A DNA stretch of 13,932 bases from JACKLD01 sp049297695 (GCA_049297695.1 JBAQUT010000077.1:1-13932), one strand, 5' to 3'; counted from the stretch's first letter, positions 5,702-13,263 are shown. Notes: a model not told the origin generated them from the letters alone. Translations and numbers: made by a program.

Positions 5702-6706
5702 ATGCGCTTTGAAGATATTCGGAAAGTGATTGTGTTGGCGGGTGGGCCTAGCAGTGAGGCGGCGGTAAGCCGTGTGACAGCGGCAGGGATGGCGGAGGCC
5801 GTGCGGGGCATGGGCAAAGACGTGGACGTTTGGGAGTTGGAAGGGGATTGGTTGGCGCGGTTGGTGGCCGTGCCGAAAGAGGGGGTGTTTGTGTTGCTGG
5901 CGTTGCATGGGTGCCCGGGCGAGGACGGGACGGTGCAAGGGGTTTTGGAGTTGCTGGGTGTGCCCTACCAAGGCAGCGGGGTGTTGGGGTGTGCCTTGGC
6001 CATGGATAAGGTACGGGCGCGCACCGTGATGGCGGCAGCAGGGGTGGAGGTGGCGGAGGCCTTGGTGGGGGATGATGGGTGGGATAACGAGGTGGTATCC
6101 GCCTTTTTAGCCAAACACGGCAAGGTAGTGGCCAAGCCCGTGGCCAGCGGCAGCAGTGTGGGGGTGAGCATTGTAAGCAGCATGGCGGAGTGGCCGGCGG
6201 CTTATACGAAGGCTTCGGCTGAGGGAGACGTGTTGGTGGAGCAGTACATTGCGGGGAAAGAGTTAACCGTGGGGGTGCTGGTGCCTCAACGCGGCGAGCC
6301 CACCGCCTTGGCCGTGGTGGAGATTGTGGCCAACAAAGATGTTTTTTATGATTATGAAAGTAAATACGGGGCCGGGGGAAGCGACCATATTTGCCCTGCT
6401 TTGCTACCCGAGGTTGTAACGGCAGCGGCGCAACAGGGGGCGGTGAAAGCCGCGTTGGCGGTGGGAGCAAAGGGTGCATGCCGGGTGGATTTCCGCTACG
6501 ATGACACCTGTAATAAGCTTGTTGGTTTGGAAGTGAATGCTACACCAGACTATGGTTTGGTGGTGCTGGAGGTTAATACTCTCCCCGGCATGACACCCAC
6601 CAGTTTGTTGCCGGATGCGGCGAGGTTTGCCGCAACCCCAATGGATTACCCAGCGCTGGTGCGTTGGATGATAAACGACGGTTTGACACGGTTGGAAAAG
6701 GTTTAA
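5702..6706 (+). CDS. ddl: D-alanine--D-alanine ligase (Ddl) with a duplicated E-x-N segment
   Basis: Ddl joins two D-Ala with ATP, giving the dipeptide that MurF uses. It is an ATP-grasp enzyme; this one is 334 residues from the ATG at 5702. Motifs: VLAGGPSSEAAVS (11-23), ALHGCPGEDGTVQG (67-80), GSGVLGCALAMDK (91-103), VVAKPVASGSSVGV (142-155), EQYIAGKELTVGVL (180-193), FYDYESKY (215-222), RVDF (261-264) and LEVNTLPGMTPTSLLPD (289-305). The family has one E-x-N metal-binding segment after RVDF; here a second, LVGLEVNATPDYG (273-285), lies just before the normal LVVLEVNTLPGMT (286-298). The start is uncertain: GTG codons at 5654 and 5687 and an ATG at 5663 are in frame, but the 5702 start fits the family N-terminus. 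GGAG sits only one base before it, too close for a normal ribosome site. Confidence 0.94.
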   Translation: MRFEDIRKVIVLAGGPSSEAAVSRVTAAGMAEAVRGMGKDVDVWELEGDWLARLVAVPKEGVFVLLALHGCPGEDGTVQGVLELLGVPYQGSGVLGCALAMDKVRARTVMAAAGVEVAEALVGDDGWDNEVVSAFLAKHGKVVAKPVASGSSVGVSIVSSMAEWPAAYTKASAEGDVLVEQYIAGKELTVGVLVPQRGEPTALAVVEIVANKDVFYDYESKYGAGGSDHICPALLPEVVTAAAQQGAVKAALAVGAKGACRVDFRYDDTCNKLVGLEVNATPDYGLVVLEVNTLPGMTPTSLLPDAARFAATPMDYPALVRWMINDGLTRLEKV

Positions 6707-6709
6707 CAG

Positions 6710-7546
6710 ATGATTGCAACCCCGCATCTTTCTCCCGCACTCGACATGGCTGGCACATGGCTTGGCCGTGTGCAGGGCATGGTGCGTGGTCGGGTGGTGC
6801 ATGCGGCGTTGGTGGGCGTGGCGGTGGTGGGTTTGGGCGGGGTGTATGTGTACCGCGGGCCGGTGTTTGAGGCGGTACAAGAATTTGTGGCCAAGGCCAC
6901 GGGAGCCGAAGTGGCCCGTGTGGTGGTGGAAGGGGCGACGTTTACGGGCAAGGCGGATTTGATGGAGGCTTTAGGGGTAAGCAAAGGCGAGCCGTTGGTG
7001 GGCTTTAACACCTTGGCGGCCCGGGCGCGGTTGGAAAAGTTGCCGTGGGTGCGTTTGGCGGCGGTGGAAAAGCAGCTGCCCGACGGCTTGAAAGTGGTGG
7101 TGTACGAGCGGGCGCCCTTGGCCCGTGTGTTGGCGGATGATGGTCAGATTTGGGTGGTAGACAAAAACGGCCAGCAAGTGGTGGTGGATAGCCTCAACCA
7201 GTTTGTGGCGTTGCCGTTGCTGGAAGGCGCAGGTGCGGCCGAAGCGGCGGCCAAGTTGTTTGGCGTGTTGGCGGAATGGCCCAACCTGACGGCCCAGCTG
7301 GCCAAAGCCCAGTACGTGGGTGCGCGGCGGTGGGATTTGAAGTTTAGCAGCGGCGTGACCGTGATGTTGCCCGAAGAAAACCCTCAAGCCGCTTTGAACG
7401 TGTTGGCGGATTTGGAGCGGGCGCGCCATGTGCTGACCTTGCCAGCGGGCGAGGTGGATTTGCGCCTGCCCGACCGTGTGCTTTTGCGTTTGCCCGATGA
7501 TGTGGGCCAAACCCCTGTAACAACCCCACCAGCAACCCAAGGATAA
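6710..7546 (+). CDS. ftsQ: Cell division protein FtsQ
   Basis: FtsQ is a bitopic inner-membrane protein that links early and late divisome proteins (FtsB/FtsL, FtsW, FtsI) through its periplasmic part. The 278-residue protein has a cytoplasmic N-terminus, one membrane segment (about 30-48, ending GGVYVYRG), a POTRA-like domain (about 68-135, VVVEGATFTGKADLMEALGV then LPWVRLAAVEKQLPDGLKV), and the FtsQ beta domain with YERAPLARVLADDGQIWVVDKNG (132-154), a GARRWDL strand near 204 and the DLRLPDRVLLRLPDD ending. Position between ddl and ftsA is canonical. Three bases separate it from the ddl stop; GGAAAAGG near 6690-6700 lies inside ddl and can serve as its ribosome site. The tail is Thr/Pro-rich. 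FtsQ sequences diverge strongly, so the call leans on layout and gene order as well. Confidence 0.92.
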   Translation: MIATPHLSPALDMAGTWLGRVQGMVRGRVVHAALVGVAVVGLGGVYVYRGPVFEAVQEFVAKATGAEVARVVVEGATFTGKADLMEALGVSKGEPLVGFNTLAARARLEKLPWVRLAAVEKQLPDGLKVVVYERAPLARVLADDGQIWVVDKNGQQVVVDSLNQFVALPLLEGAGAAEAAAKLFGVLAEWPNLTAQLAKAQYVGARRWDLKFSSGVTVMLPEENPQAALNVLADLERARHVLTLPAGEVDLRLPDRVLLRLPDDVGQTPVTTPPATQG

Positions 7547-7558
7547 AGGAACACGCCC

Positions 7559-8803
7559 ATGGTAAACCGCGGTGGCCGCAACAAGATTATCGCCGGACTG
7601 GACATTGGCAGCAGCAAGGTGGCCTGCTTTATTGCGGAGTTGGACGAGTTTTATAACCCCCACGTGTTGGGCTATGGCCAGCACCAAAGTGCGGGGCTGA
7701 AGCGCGGGATGATCGTGGACATGGACCGTACCGAAACGGCCATACGAGAAGCCGTGCACGCCGCCGAAGACATGGCGGGGGTGGAGATTACGGGCGTGGT
7801 GGTGAGTTTGGGGGGAATCCACCTGCGCAGCCACATGACCGACGGGTTGGTGGTGTTGAACAACGCCCACGACATTAGCGACGCCGATATTTTTAAGGTG
7901 ATTGACGTGGCGCGGGCCCGCCAGATTGAAGGTGACCGCCAGATTGTTCATGCGCAGGCCACCAAGTATGTGTTGGACAACCAAAGCGACATCCGCGACC
8001 CGCGCGGCATGACGGGCAACCGATTGGAGGCCGATGTGCATATTATATCCGCCGCCACCAGCGCCATACGGAACGTGGTGCGGTGCGTGGAGCGGGCCAA
8101 CTTGGACGTGCAAGATATTGTGGTGCAGCCCTACGCCAGCGCCTTGAGCTGTTTGGTGCCGGATGAGCGGGAGCTGGGCGTGGCCATGGTGGATATTGGC
8201 GGCGGCACCTGCGACATTGCCATTTATGCCGAAGGCGCCTTGGTGCACACCAGCGTGGTGCCCGTGGGCGGCCAGCACATTACAGCCGACATTGCGCGGG
8301 GGTTGAGCACGCCTTTGGCCGCGGCGGAGCGGATTAAGGTTCTGCACGGTTGCGCCTTGGCCAGCACGATTGTGAACGACGATGACATTCAGGTGCCCAG
8401 CGTGGGGGAAGACGCTACCGAGACGGCGCATATTACCAAAAGTGCGCTGGCGGGGATTATCCAGCCGCGCTGCGAAGAAATGCTGGAATACGTGCGCGAC
8501 AGCATTGAAAAAAGCGGGTTTGAAGGCGCCATTGGCCGCCGCGTGGTGCTCACCGGTGGTGGGAGCCAGTTGACGGGCATCCGCCAGTTGGCCGAGGTGG
8601 TGCTGGACAAAAGTGTGCGCGTGGCGCGGCCCAGCCATGTGCAGGGCTTAACCGACTTGAGCGGCGCGCCCCAGTTTAGCACGGCGGTGGGCTTGTTGAT
8701 TTACGGCGCCCGCCAAGTGGCCCAAGCAGGCCGTGTGCAGGCGCCCAGCAAGGTGGGGGCGTGGATTGGGTCACTCACGAAGGCTTTACGGTTTGGGGTT
8801 TAA
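7559..8803 (+). CDS. ftsA: Cell division protein FtsA
   Basis: FtsA is an actin-like ATPase that tethers FtsZ filaments to the cytoplasmic membrane and recruits later divisome proteins. The 414-residue protein has the family length and motifs: phosphate-1 GLDIGSSK (13-20), the 1C subdomain (about 85-165), phosphate-2 VDIGGGTCDIA (211-221), the connect region VVPVGGQHITADIA (233-246), and adenosine-binding LTGGGSQLTGI (331-341). The C-terminus (VGAWIGSLTKALRFGV, 399-414) is an amphipathic helix that serves as the membrane anchor. AAAGGAA lies about nine bases before the ATG at 7559, a good ribosome site. It follows ftsQ after 12 bases. ftsZ, normally next, is displaced about 950 bases away by a gene on the opposite strand. 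Confidence 0.97.
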   Translation: MVNRGGRNKIIAGLDIGSSKVACFIAELDEFYNPHVLGYGQHQSAGLKRGMIVDMDRTETAIREAVHAAEDMAGVEITGVVVSLGGIHLRSHMTDGLVVLNNAHDISDADIFKVIDVARARQIEGDRQIVHAQATKYVLDNQSDIRDPRGMTGNRLEADVHIISAATSAIRNVVRCVERANLDVQDIVVQPYASALSCLVPDERELGVAMVDIGGGTCDIAIYAEGALVHTSVVPVGGQHITADIARGLSTPLAAAERIKVLHGCALASTIVNDDDIQVPSVGEDATETAHITKSALAGIIQPRCEEMLEYVRDSIEKSGFEGAIGRRVVLTGGGSQLTGIRQLAEVVLDKSVRVARPSHVQGLTDLSGAPQFSTAVGLLIYGARQVAQAGRVQAPSKVGAWIGSLTKALRFGV

Positions 8804-8814
8804 GGGGTTGCTGT

Positions 8815-9456
8815 TTATAGTTCTCTGCCTATTTTAAAGTATGGACTGAAACTACTGCCTAATTGTCTCAAATCAGGAACAACACGGGTTCGGAGGCGGT
8901 GGGCGAATTCGCGCGCCGAGGGCGCGATTGTGGTGTCTGGGCCAGATATGTTTTTGAGGAGAGGGTGGTCGTTTTCATAGGCACTTAAAAATGTTCGTGA
9001 CTCAAGGATTTTAATGGCATCCCATACGATCTGTGGAAGAGGAAGGCGGAGATGTTCGATGCTTCGTGTATCTCGGACTGTGACGCCAAGCTTTTGGTAT
9101 TCATCCCGTTCAAGTTTGGCGAAGGGGCCTTTGGGATTGAAAAAACGATCGTTGACAATGGCAACTTGCCAACCCCGCTCATATGCGGGTTCGGGTGGAA
9201 GGGGATGGTAATCAAGGAGTAACATATTAACTCCCCTCTCGTTGGGAGAGTGCTCGTCTGTATCGTAGGGATAATCTCCGATAGAAACGTTGACAGTGTG
9301 GGGGTGGGGATACAGGCTAGAGGGCGGGATGACAATGGTGTGATGAAGTTGGTCGGAGTTGTAAGATATAGCTAATTCTGCAGAGGCTAATGCAGAGGTC
9401 TCTGCACTCTTGTGAGGAGGGAGAGAGTGGTTTGAGGGGGTGCATAATTGTTTCAT
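8815..9456 (-). CDS. Hypothetical 213-aa protein, opposite strand between ftsA and ftsZ
   Basis: I do not recognise this protein. It is 213 residues, soluble-looking, with no signal peptide or clear membrane helix. The N-terminal third is rich in Ser, Pro and His; the middle (GWQVAIVNDRFFNPKGPFAKLERDEYQKLGVTVRDTR) and the part after it (LPLPQIVWDAIKILESRTFLSAYENDHPLL) look like a mixed alpha/beta domain. Base composition is lower in GC than in ftsA and ftsZ. It converges on ftsA with only 11 bases between stops. No Shine-Dalgarno precedes the ATG, but a modest promoter match (TTGAAT, 17 bases, TATCTG; 9491-9463) would start transcription almost at the ATG, so a leaderless mRNA is possible. 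Later starts, such as the internal Met at residue 77, cannot be excluded. Transfer into the dcw cluster is the simplest inference. Confidence 0.55.
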   Translation of the reverse strand: MKQLCTPSNHSLPPHKSAETSALASAELAISYNSDQLHHTIVIPPSSLYPHPHTVNVSIGDYPYDTDEHSPNERGVNMLLLDYHPLPPEPAYERGWQVAIVNDRFFNPKGPFAKLERDEYQKLGVTVRDTRSIEHLRLPLPQIVWDAIKILESRTFLSAYENDHPLLKNISGPDTTIAPSAREFAHRLRTRVVPDLRQLGSSFSPYFKIGREL

Positions 9457-9751
9457 AAATATCAGATAGGTTACGATGTATCTGAATTCAAGGATAGAAT
9501 TGAACTATTTATATTTATCTACTTGATGTGGGACTATCGTGTCTTTGGACTAACAATATTTTGTGGTGCGCTGTTGTTGGTAATTTCGCGACTGTCTGTT
9601 GGATGTTAACTTTGCCACAGGGGTAAGCACAATGGTGTGGCGGAGTGGTGGGGAAATGGGCAGGGAGAGTGGCGGGAACGGGCGCGGGCGCGTAGTGTTA
9701 AGGGCAAGGCTTCCTAGGCCACCCAACGCATAAAAACAGGAGTTTTGTTCC
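9457..9751. other. Intergenic region upstream of ftsZ, divergent promoter area
   Basis: This stretch separates the minus-strand orphan from ftsZ and must hold any local ftsZ promoter. The left part (9457-9570) is AT-rich and contains the 8-base palindrome TGAATTCA (9483-9490). On the plus strand TTCAAG (9487-9492), 17 bases, TATATT (9510-9515) is a weak promoter match. On the minus strand TTGAAT/TATCTG with 17-base spacing overlaps it. The right part (9600-9730) is GC-rich without clear structure. The ftsZ ribosome site AGGAG (9738-9742) is strong, nine bases before the ATG. I see no coding sequence. Confidence 0.4.
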
Positions 9752-10930
9752 ATGTCCCTCGCAATCCAAATGGCCAAGGAAACCGTGCATCAGCCCCGTA
9801 TTATGGTGATTGGGTGCGGCGGCGGCGGCGGGAATGCCGTGGAAAACATGATTAAAGCCAGCCTGCAAGGGGCCACCTTTGCTGCGGCCAACACCGATTT
9901 GCAGGCGCTGGAGCGGCATTCCGCCGAGATTAAGATTCAGCTGGGCAAACAACTGACCGAAGGTTTGGGTGCAGGGGCCAACCCTGATGTGGGCGCGGCG
10001 GCGGCGGAAGAAAGTTACGACGAAATTTGCGAAAGTTTGCGCGGTAGCCACATGGTGTTCCTCACCTGCGGGATGGGCGGTGGCACGGGGACGGGGGCGA
10101 TTTCCGTAATAGCCCGTGCGGCCCGTGAATTGGGGATTTTGACGGTAGCTGTTGTGACCAAGCCCTTCAGCTTTGAAGGGGCGCGCCGGATGCGCCAGGC
10201 TGAAGCGGGGATTGAAGAGCTGCAAGCTGTGGCCGACACCGTGATTGTGATACCCAACCAAAACTTGTTCCGCATTGCCACCGAGCGCACCACGCTGCAA
10301 GACGCCTTTAAAATGGCCGACAACGTGCTGTACCAAGGTGTGCGCGGGGTGACCGATTTGATGCTGGTGCCGGGGATTATCAACCTGGACTTTAACGACG
10401 TAAAAACCGTGATGAGCGAAATGGGCCAAGCCATGATGGGCAGCGGCGAGGCGGAAGGCGAGCGCCGCGCCATACTGGCTGCCGAAATGGCCATCAGCAG
10501 CCCGTTGCTGGATGGAATTAGTATGAACGGCGCACGGGGTGTTTTGATTAACATTACCGGTGGCGACGATTTGACCTTGTACGAAGTGGATGAAGCCGCG
10601 AACCGGATTCGGGAAGAAGTGGACCCCGAAGCCAACATTATTTTTGGTACCGCCCACGATGTTCTGATGAACGGGAAAATCCGCGTGAGCGTGGTGGCCA
10701 CGGGTTTGGGTGCCGAAAGCAAAAAGAAAACCGCCCCTATGAGTTTGGCCAGCGTGAAAGCCAAAGCCGAGCCCGTACACGTGGAAGAACGTGTGGAGCC
10801 CAAGGCCGACGTGCGCGACTTTGCCACCGCCGCCAAGGTGAAAGCCGAGCGCGAGGAAGAGGCGAAGAAAGAGCATTCGATGTGGGATGATTTGGAGATT
10901 CCGGCTTTTTTACGGCGTCAGGCGAATTAA
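9752..10930 (+). CDS. ftsZ: Cell division protein FtsZ
   Basis: FtsZ is the tubulin-like GTPase that forms the cytokinetic ring. The 392-residue protein has the G-box GCGGGGGNAVENM (21-33, usually GVGGAGGNAVNNM), the tubulin signature GGGTGTG (109-115), the NQNLFRI segment (169-175), and the T7 synergy loop NLDFNDVKTVM (211-221) that completes the neighbour's GTPase site. The globular core ends near 320. A short charged linker (about 321-375, with KxKAE repeats) leads to the conserved tail WDDLEIPAFLRRQAN, which binds FtsA and matches alphaproteobacterial FtsZ. Total length is short for that class because the linker is short. The ribosome site AGGAG at 9738-9742 is strong. A separate promoter is likely, because an opposite-strand gene splits it from ftsA. 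Confidence 0.98.
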   Translation: MSLAIQMAKETVHQPRIMVIGCGGGGGNAVENMIKASLQGATFAAANTDLQALERHSAEIKIQLGKQLTEGLGAGANPDVGAAAAEESYDEICESLRGSHMVFLTCGMGGGTGTGAISVIARAARELGILTVAVVTKPFSFEGARRMRQAEAGIEELQAVADTVIVIPNQNLFRIATERTTLQDAFKMADNVLYQGVRGVTDLMLVPGIINLDFNDVKTVMSEMGQAMMGSGEAEGERRAILAAEMAISSPLLDGISMNGARGVLINITGGDDLTLYEVDEAANRIREEVDPEANIIFGTAHDVLMNGKIRVSVVATGLGAESKKKTAPMSLASVKAKAEPVHVEERVEPKADVRDFATAAKVKAEREEEAKKEHSMWDDLEIPAFLRRQAN

Positions 10931-10933
10931 TAA

Positions 10934-11458
10934 ATGTTTGCAGGACTTTCAACCTACATGCTGGTAACCCAATTTATTGGCTTTGTGGCCATGGGGTTGA
11001 ACTTTGTGACGCGGGCGCTGACCAATGACAGGCAGTTGAAGATTGTTGGGGTGATTGCTGCTTCGACATGGGCGCTGCATTTTGGTTTGCTGCATGCGTG
11101 GGTGGGGGCTTCTACTAACCTGATTGAAGTGCTTGTGATTTTTGCCTCGTTATGGGTGTTGCCGCCGTTCATGCAGTGGGTATTTATTGCCTTACCGCTG
11201 CTCCCGGCGCCGTGGATTGTGAGTGGTTTGGTGGATGTATTGCCGTTGGCGGCAGGGGTATTGTTGGGGTTTGCGATGATGTTTTTGAAGGATATTCCAC
11301 TGCGGTTGGCGTTGCTTGCAACTTCAGTGATGTGGTTGGTGTATAATGCGGTGAGTTTTTCGTGGGGTGGGGTAGTGACGGAGGTGATTTCGTTGGGGAT
11401 ACTGGTGGTGACAATTTATCGCATGGGGCTTGAGGTGGTGCGAGCGCCTGCAAAATAA
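10934..11458 (+). CDS. YgjV-like inner membrane protein
   Basis: This 174-residue protein is almost entirely hydrophobic, with five or six predicted membrane segments (about 5-25, 35-52, 60-95, 98-118, 122-140, 143-165). The pattern QFIGFVAMGLNF near the start, ALHFGLLHAWVGASTN (47-62), and the ending MWLVYNAVSFSWGGVVTEVISLG followed by IYRM resemble the E. coli YgjV family (Imp-YgjV), whose function is unknown to me. The ATG lies three bases after the ftsZ stop, so it is probably co-transcribed and perhaps coupled with ftsZ. It stands between ftsZ and lpxC, which are often neighbours in alphaproteobacteria. No charged catalytic motif is visible. The family call is from remembered sequence pattern and should be treated as probable only. 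Confidence 0.75.
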   Translation: MFAGLSTYMLVTQFIGFVAMGLNFVTRALTNDRQLKIVGVIAASTWALHFGLLHAWVGASTNLIEVLVIFASLWVLPPFMQWVFIALPLLPAPWIVSGLVDVLPLAAGVLLGFAMMFLKDIPLRLALLATSVMWLVYNAVSFSWGGVVTEVISLGILVVTIYRMGLEVVRAPAK

Positions 11459-11494
11459 TTGGAACCTGAGTTAGGGATTGTGTATAACGCCTTT

Positions 11495-12319
11495 ATGAAC
11501 CAAACAACGCTAGCTAAAGATGTTGTAATCCTCGGTATTGGCTTGCACAGCGGGGCCATGAGCCGTGTCATTGTGCGCTCGGCGGGTGCGGATGCGGGGA
11601 TTGTGTTTCGGCAGAATGGCGTGGATGTGCCCGCGCGGGCGGGGTTGGTGCGGGTGGCGCCGTTGTGCACGTTGGTGGAGGATGCGGCGGCTGGGGTGCG
11701 GATTAGCACCGTGGAGCACCTGTTGGCCGCCTTGCACGGCTTGGGGATTGATAACGCTGTGGTGGAAGTGGAGGGGGGGGAAGTCCCCATTTTGGACGGG
11801 AGCGCGTTGCCGTGGGTGGAGGCTATTGATAACGCGGGGCGGCAGGAATTGGAGGCCCCTAAGCGGGCGTTGGTGGTTGGGAATGAAGTGCGGGTGGAGG
11901 ACGGGTCGAAGTATGCCGTGGCAAGCCCCCATGCTGGGGCGTGGTTGAGTGTGGATGTGACGGTGGATTATCCGCACCCGCTGATTGGTGTGCAGCGGTG
12001 GAAAGGGATTGTGGATGAGCAGGTGTTCCGCACCCAGATTGCCCCTGCGCGGACGTTTGTGCTGGAAAAAGACATTGAAGCTGTCCGCGCGGCAGGGTTG
12101 GTGCGGGGGGGCGGGTTGGACAATGCCGTGGTGTTTGGTTCGGATGGGCGTGTGATGAACCCCGAAAGGTTGCGGTTTGCCGACGAGCCAGTACGGCACA
12201 AGGTGTTGGACTTGATTGGGGATTTGTACATGGGCGGGCGGGCCGTGCACGGCCGTGTAACGGCGGTGATGCCGGGGCATGGGTTGAACAATGGGTTGTT
12301 GCGGAAGATTGTTGGATAA
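11495..12319 (+). CDS. lpxC: UDP-3-O-acyl-N-acetylglucosamine deacetylase (LpxC)
   Basis: LpxC is the zinc enzyme that removes acetyl from UDP-3-O-acyl-GlcNAc, the committed step of lipid A synthesis in the cytoplasm. From the ATG at 11495 the protein is 274 residues, slightly shorter than the usual ~300. Motifs: TLAKDVVILGIGLHSG (5-20), STVEHLLAAL with zinc ligand His75 (71-80), EVPILDGSALPWVE (96-109), IAPARTFVLEKD (182-193), GLVRGGGLDNAVV (201-213), DEPVRHKVLDLIGDL (230-244) with ligands His235 and Asp239, and catalytic His262 in GHGLNN. The family's 'DEFVRHK' reads DEPVRHK here. An upstream in-frame TTG (11459) would add 12 residues without family support. No clear ribosome site is visible. 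The gene ends just before a hairpin repeat and faces lgt. Confidence 0.95.
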   Translation: MNQTTLAKDVVILGIGLHSGAMSRVIVRSAGADAGIVFRQNGVDVPARAGLVRVAPLCTLVEDAAAGVRISTVEHLLAALHGLGIDNAVVEVEGGEVPILDGSALPWVEAIDNAGRQELEAPKRALVVGNEVRVEDGSKYAVASPHAGAWLSVDVTVDYPHPLIGVQRWKGIVDEQVFRTQIAPARTFVLEKDIEAVRAAGLVRGGGLDNAVVFGSDGRVMNPERLRFADEPVRHKVLDLIGDLYMGGRAVHGRVTAVMPGHGLNNGLLRKIVG

Positions 12320-12322
12320 GGA

Positions 12323-12412
12323 AGCGCTACGCGCTGGCTTTGAACCGTGGATGCCCGCCTTCGCGAGCATGACGCCGTTGGCGTGAGGGGGGCTACGCCC
12401 CCTTAACCCCTT
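12323..12412. repeat. Dispersed hairpin repeat, copy 2 (lpxC-lgt junction)
   Basis: Three perfect hairpins stand in series: AGCGC-TAC-GCGCT (12323-12335), ACGCC-GTT-GGCGT (12372-12384), and GGGGGC-TAC-GCCCCC (12388-12402). TTTGAACCGTGG (12339-12350) follows the first and CATGACG precedes the core of the second, exactly as in copy 1 at 156-282. The lgt stop codon (minus strand, 12393-12395) lies in the third hairpin and the last lgt codons are repeat-derived. The last hairpin could also slow transcription between the converging genes lpxC and lgt, although no strong T-run follows. Confidence 0.75.
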
Positions 12413-13205
12413 TGGATTTATCGAGAGCCAAGAAGATGAGGCCAACCGCCAGCATGGGGAGGGAGAGGAGTTGGCCTTGGGAGAGGGAGAGGCCCAGCAC
12501 GGTGTAGGTGATTTCCGGCGTGCGGAAGGATTCGCAGAAGATACGGGCCAGCGCGTAGCCAGCAAGGAAGATGCCGCTGGGCAGGTAGCGGGTGATACCG
12601 CGGCGGGTGGCGAGCCAGAGAACAAGGCCGAGCAGAAGGCCTTCCAGACCTGCCTCATACAGCGGGCTGGGGTGGCGGGGCAGGCTATCGACGTGGGGGA
12701 ACACCATGGCCCACGGGAGGGTTGGATCGGCGGGTTTGCCCCAGAGTTCGCCGTTGATGAAGTTGGCCAAGCGGCCCAAAAATAGTCCAAGGGGGAGGGC
12801 GGGTACTACGCGGTCGGCGACATCGAAGGGGTTCAGGCGGTGTTTGGCCGCAAACAGCACCATGGCCAGCACCACCCCCAGAACGCCGCCGTGAAAGCTC
12901 ATGCCGCCTTCCCACACGCGGAAGGGGTAGGTGGGGTCGGAGAGGAGGAGGTTGAAGCCGTAGGTGGGGAGGGCGTAGAAGGCCACGTAGCCCAAGCGTC
13001 CGCCCATCACCACGCCCAGCACCACCCAGGTGAACAGGGCGTCCAGCGCATCGGCCGTGATACCTGTCACGGGCCAGCGGGTTGCCAGCCGTTTGGCGTA
13101 CCATAGGCCGCCCAGCATGCCGCCCACGTAGGCGAGGCCGTACCAGCGGATGGCGAGGGGGCCGAGGTGGAGGGCGACGGGATCGATGGCGGGAAAGGGG
13201 ATCAT
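12393..13205 (-). CDS. lgt: Prolipoprotein diacylglyceryl transferase (Lgt)
   Basis: Lgt is an inner-membrane enzyme that moves diacylglycerol from phosphatidylglycerol to the lipobox cysteine of prolipoproteins. The 270-residue protein has about seven hydrophobic segments and the family motifs IRWYGLAY (19-26), GGRLGYV (68-74), GGMSFHGG (100-107, with His105), the Lgt signature GRLANFINGELWGK (144-157, Arg145 and Asn148), RHPSPLYEA (177-185) and the C-terminal FCESFRTPE (223-231), where Arg228 matches the essential C-terminal arginine, followed by SQGQLLSLPM (242-251). In the signature the usual GRxGNF reads GRLANF. The stop codon and final residues (SKGVKGA) lie within hairpin repeat copy 2. 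The ATG overlaps the stop of a nine-codon frame, with a hairpin over the position where a ribosome site would lie. Confidence 0.96.
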   Translation of the reverse strand: MIPFPAIDPVALHLGPLAIRWYGLAYVGGMLGGLWYAKRLATRWPVTGITADALDALFTWVVLGVVMGGRLGYVAFYALPTYGFNLLLSDPTYPFRVWEGGMSFHGGVLGVVLAMVLFAAKHRLNPFDVADRVVPALPLGLFLGRLANFINGELWGKPADPTLPWAMVFPHVDSLPRHPSPLYEAGLEGLLLGLVLWLATRRGITRYLPSGIFLAGYALARIFCESFRTPEITYTVLGLSLSQGQLLSLPMLAVGLIFLALDKSKGVKGA

Positions 13206-13228
13206 GACGCCACTGTACGTGGCGCCAT
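13202..13228 (-). other. Possible leader mini-frame and hairpin at the lgt start
   Basis: On the minus strand an ATG at 13228-13226 opens an eight-residue frame (MAPRTVAS) whose TGA overlaps the lgt ATG as ATGA. The perfect hairpin CGCCAC-TGTAC-GTGGCG (13208-13224) covers the same bases. lgt has no visible Shine-Dalgarno sequence, so coupling to this mini-frame or control by the hairpin is conceivable. The mini-frame also lacks a ribosome site, so this is a weak inference. Confidence 0.25.
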
Positions 13229-13263
13229 GAAGTTAATCAATATGAGTTTGTGTACTGTGGAGT

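Noticed and set aside
6971..8638. A 555-codon open frame on the minus strand across ftsQ and ftsA
   Set aside because: It is antisense to two well-supported genes, and its product is rich in His, Gln, Arg and Ala in the way expected of a reverse-frame shadow in GC-rich DNA. No family motif is visible.
8912..8926. CGCGCC-GAG-GGCGCG hairpin inside the minus-strand orphan
   Set aside because: It is a single short hairpin without the core of either repeat family seen here, so I cannot support it as a repeat element.
9698..10876. A 392-codon open frame on the minus strand over ftsZ
   Set aside because: It is antisense to a clear FtsZ, with a composition typical of a codon-bias shadow.
11510..12790. 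A 426-codon open frame on the minus strand over lpxC and the lgt 3' end
   Set aside because: It conflicts with both lpxC and lgt, which have full family motifs, and crosses the hairpin repeat.
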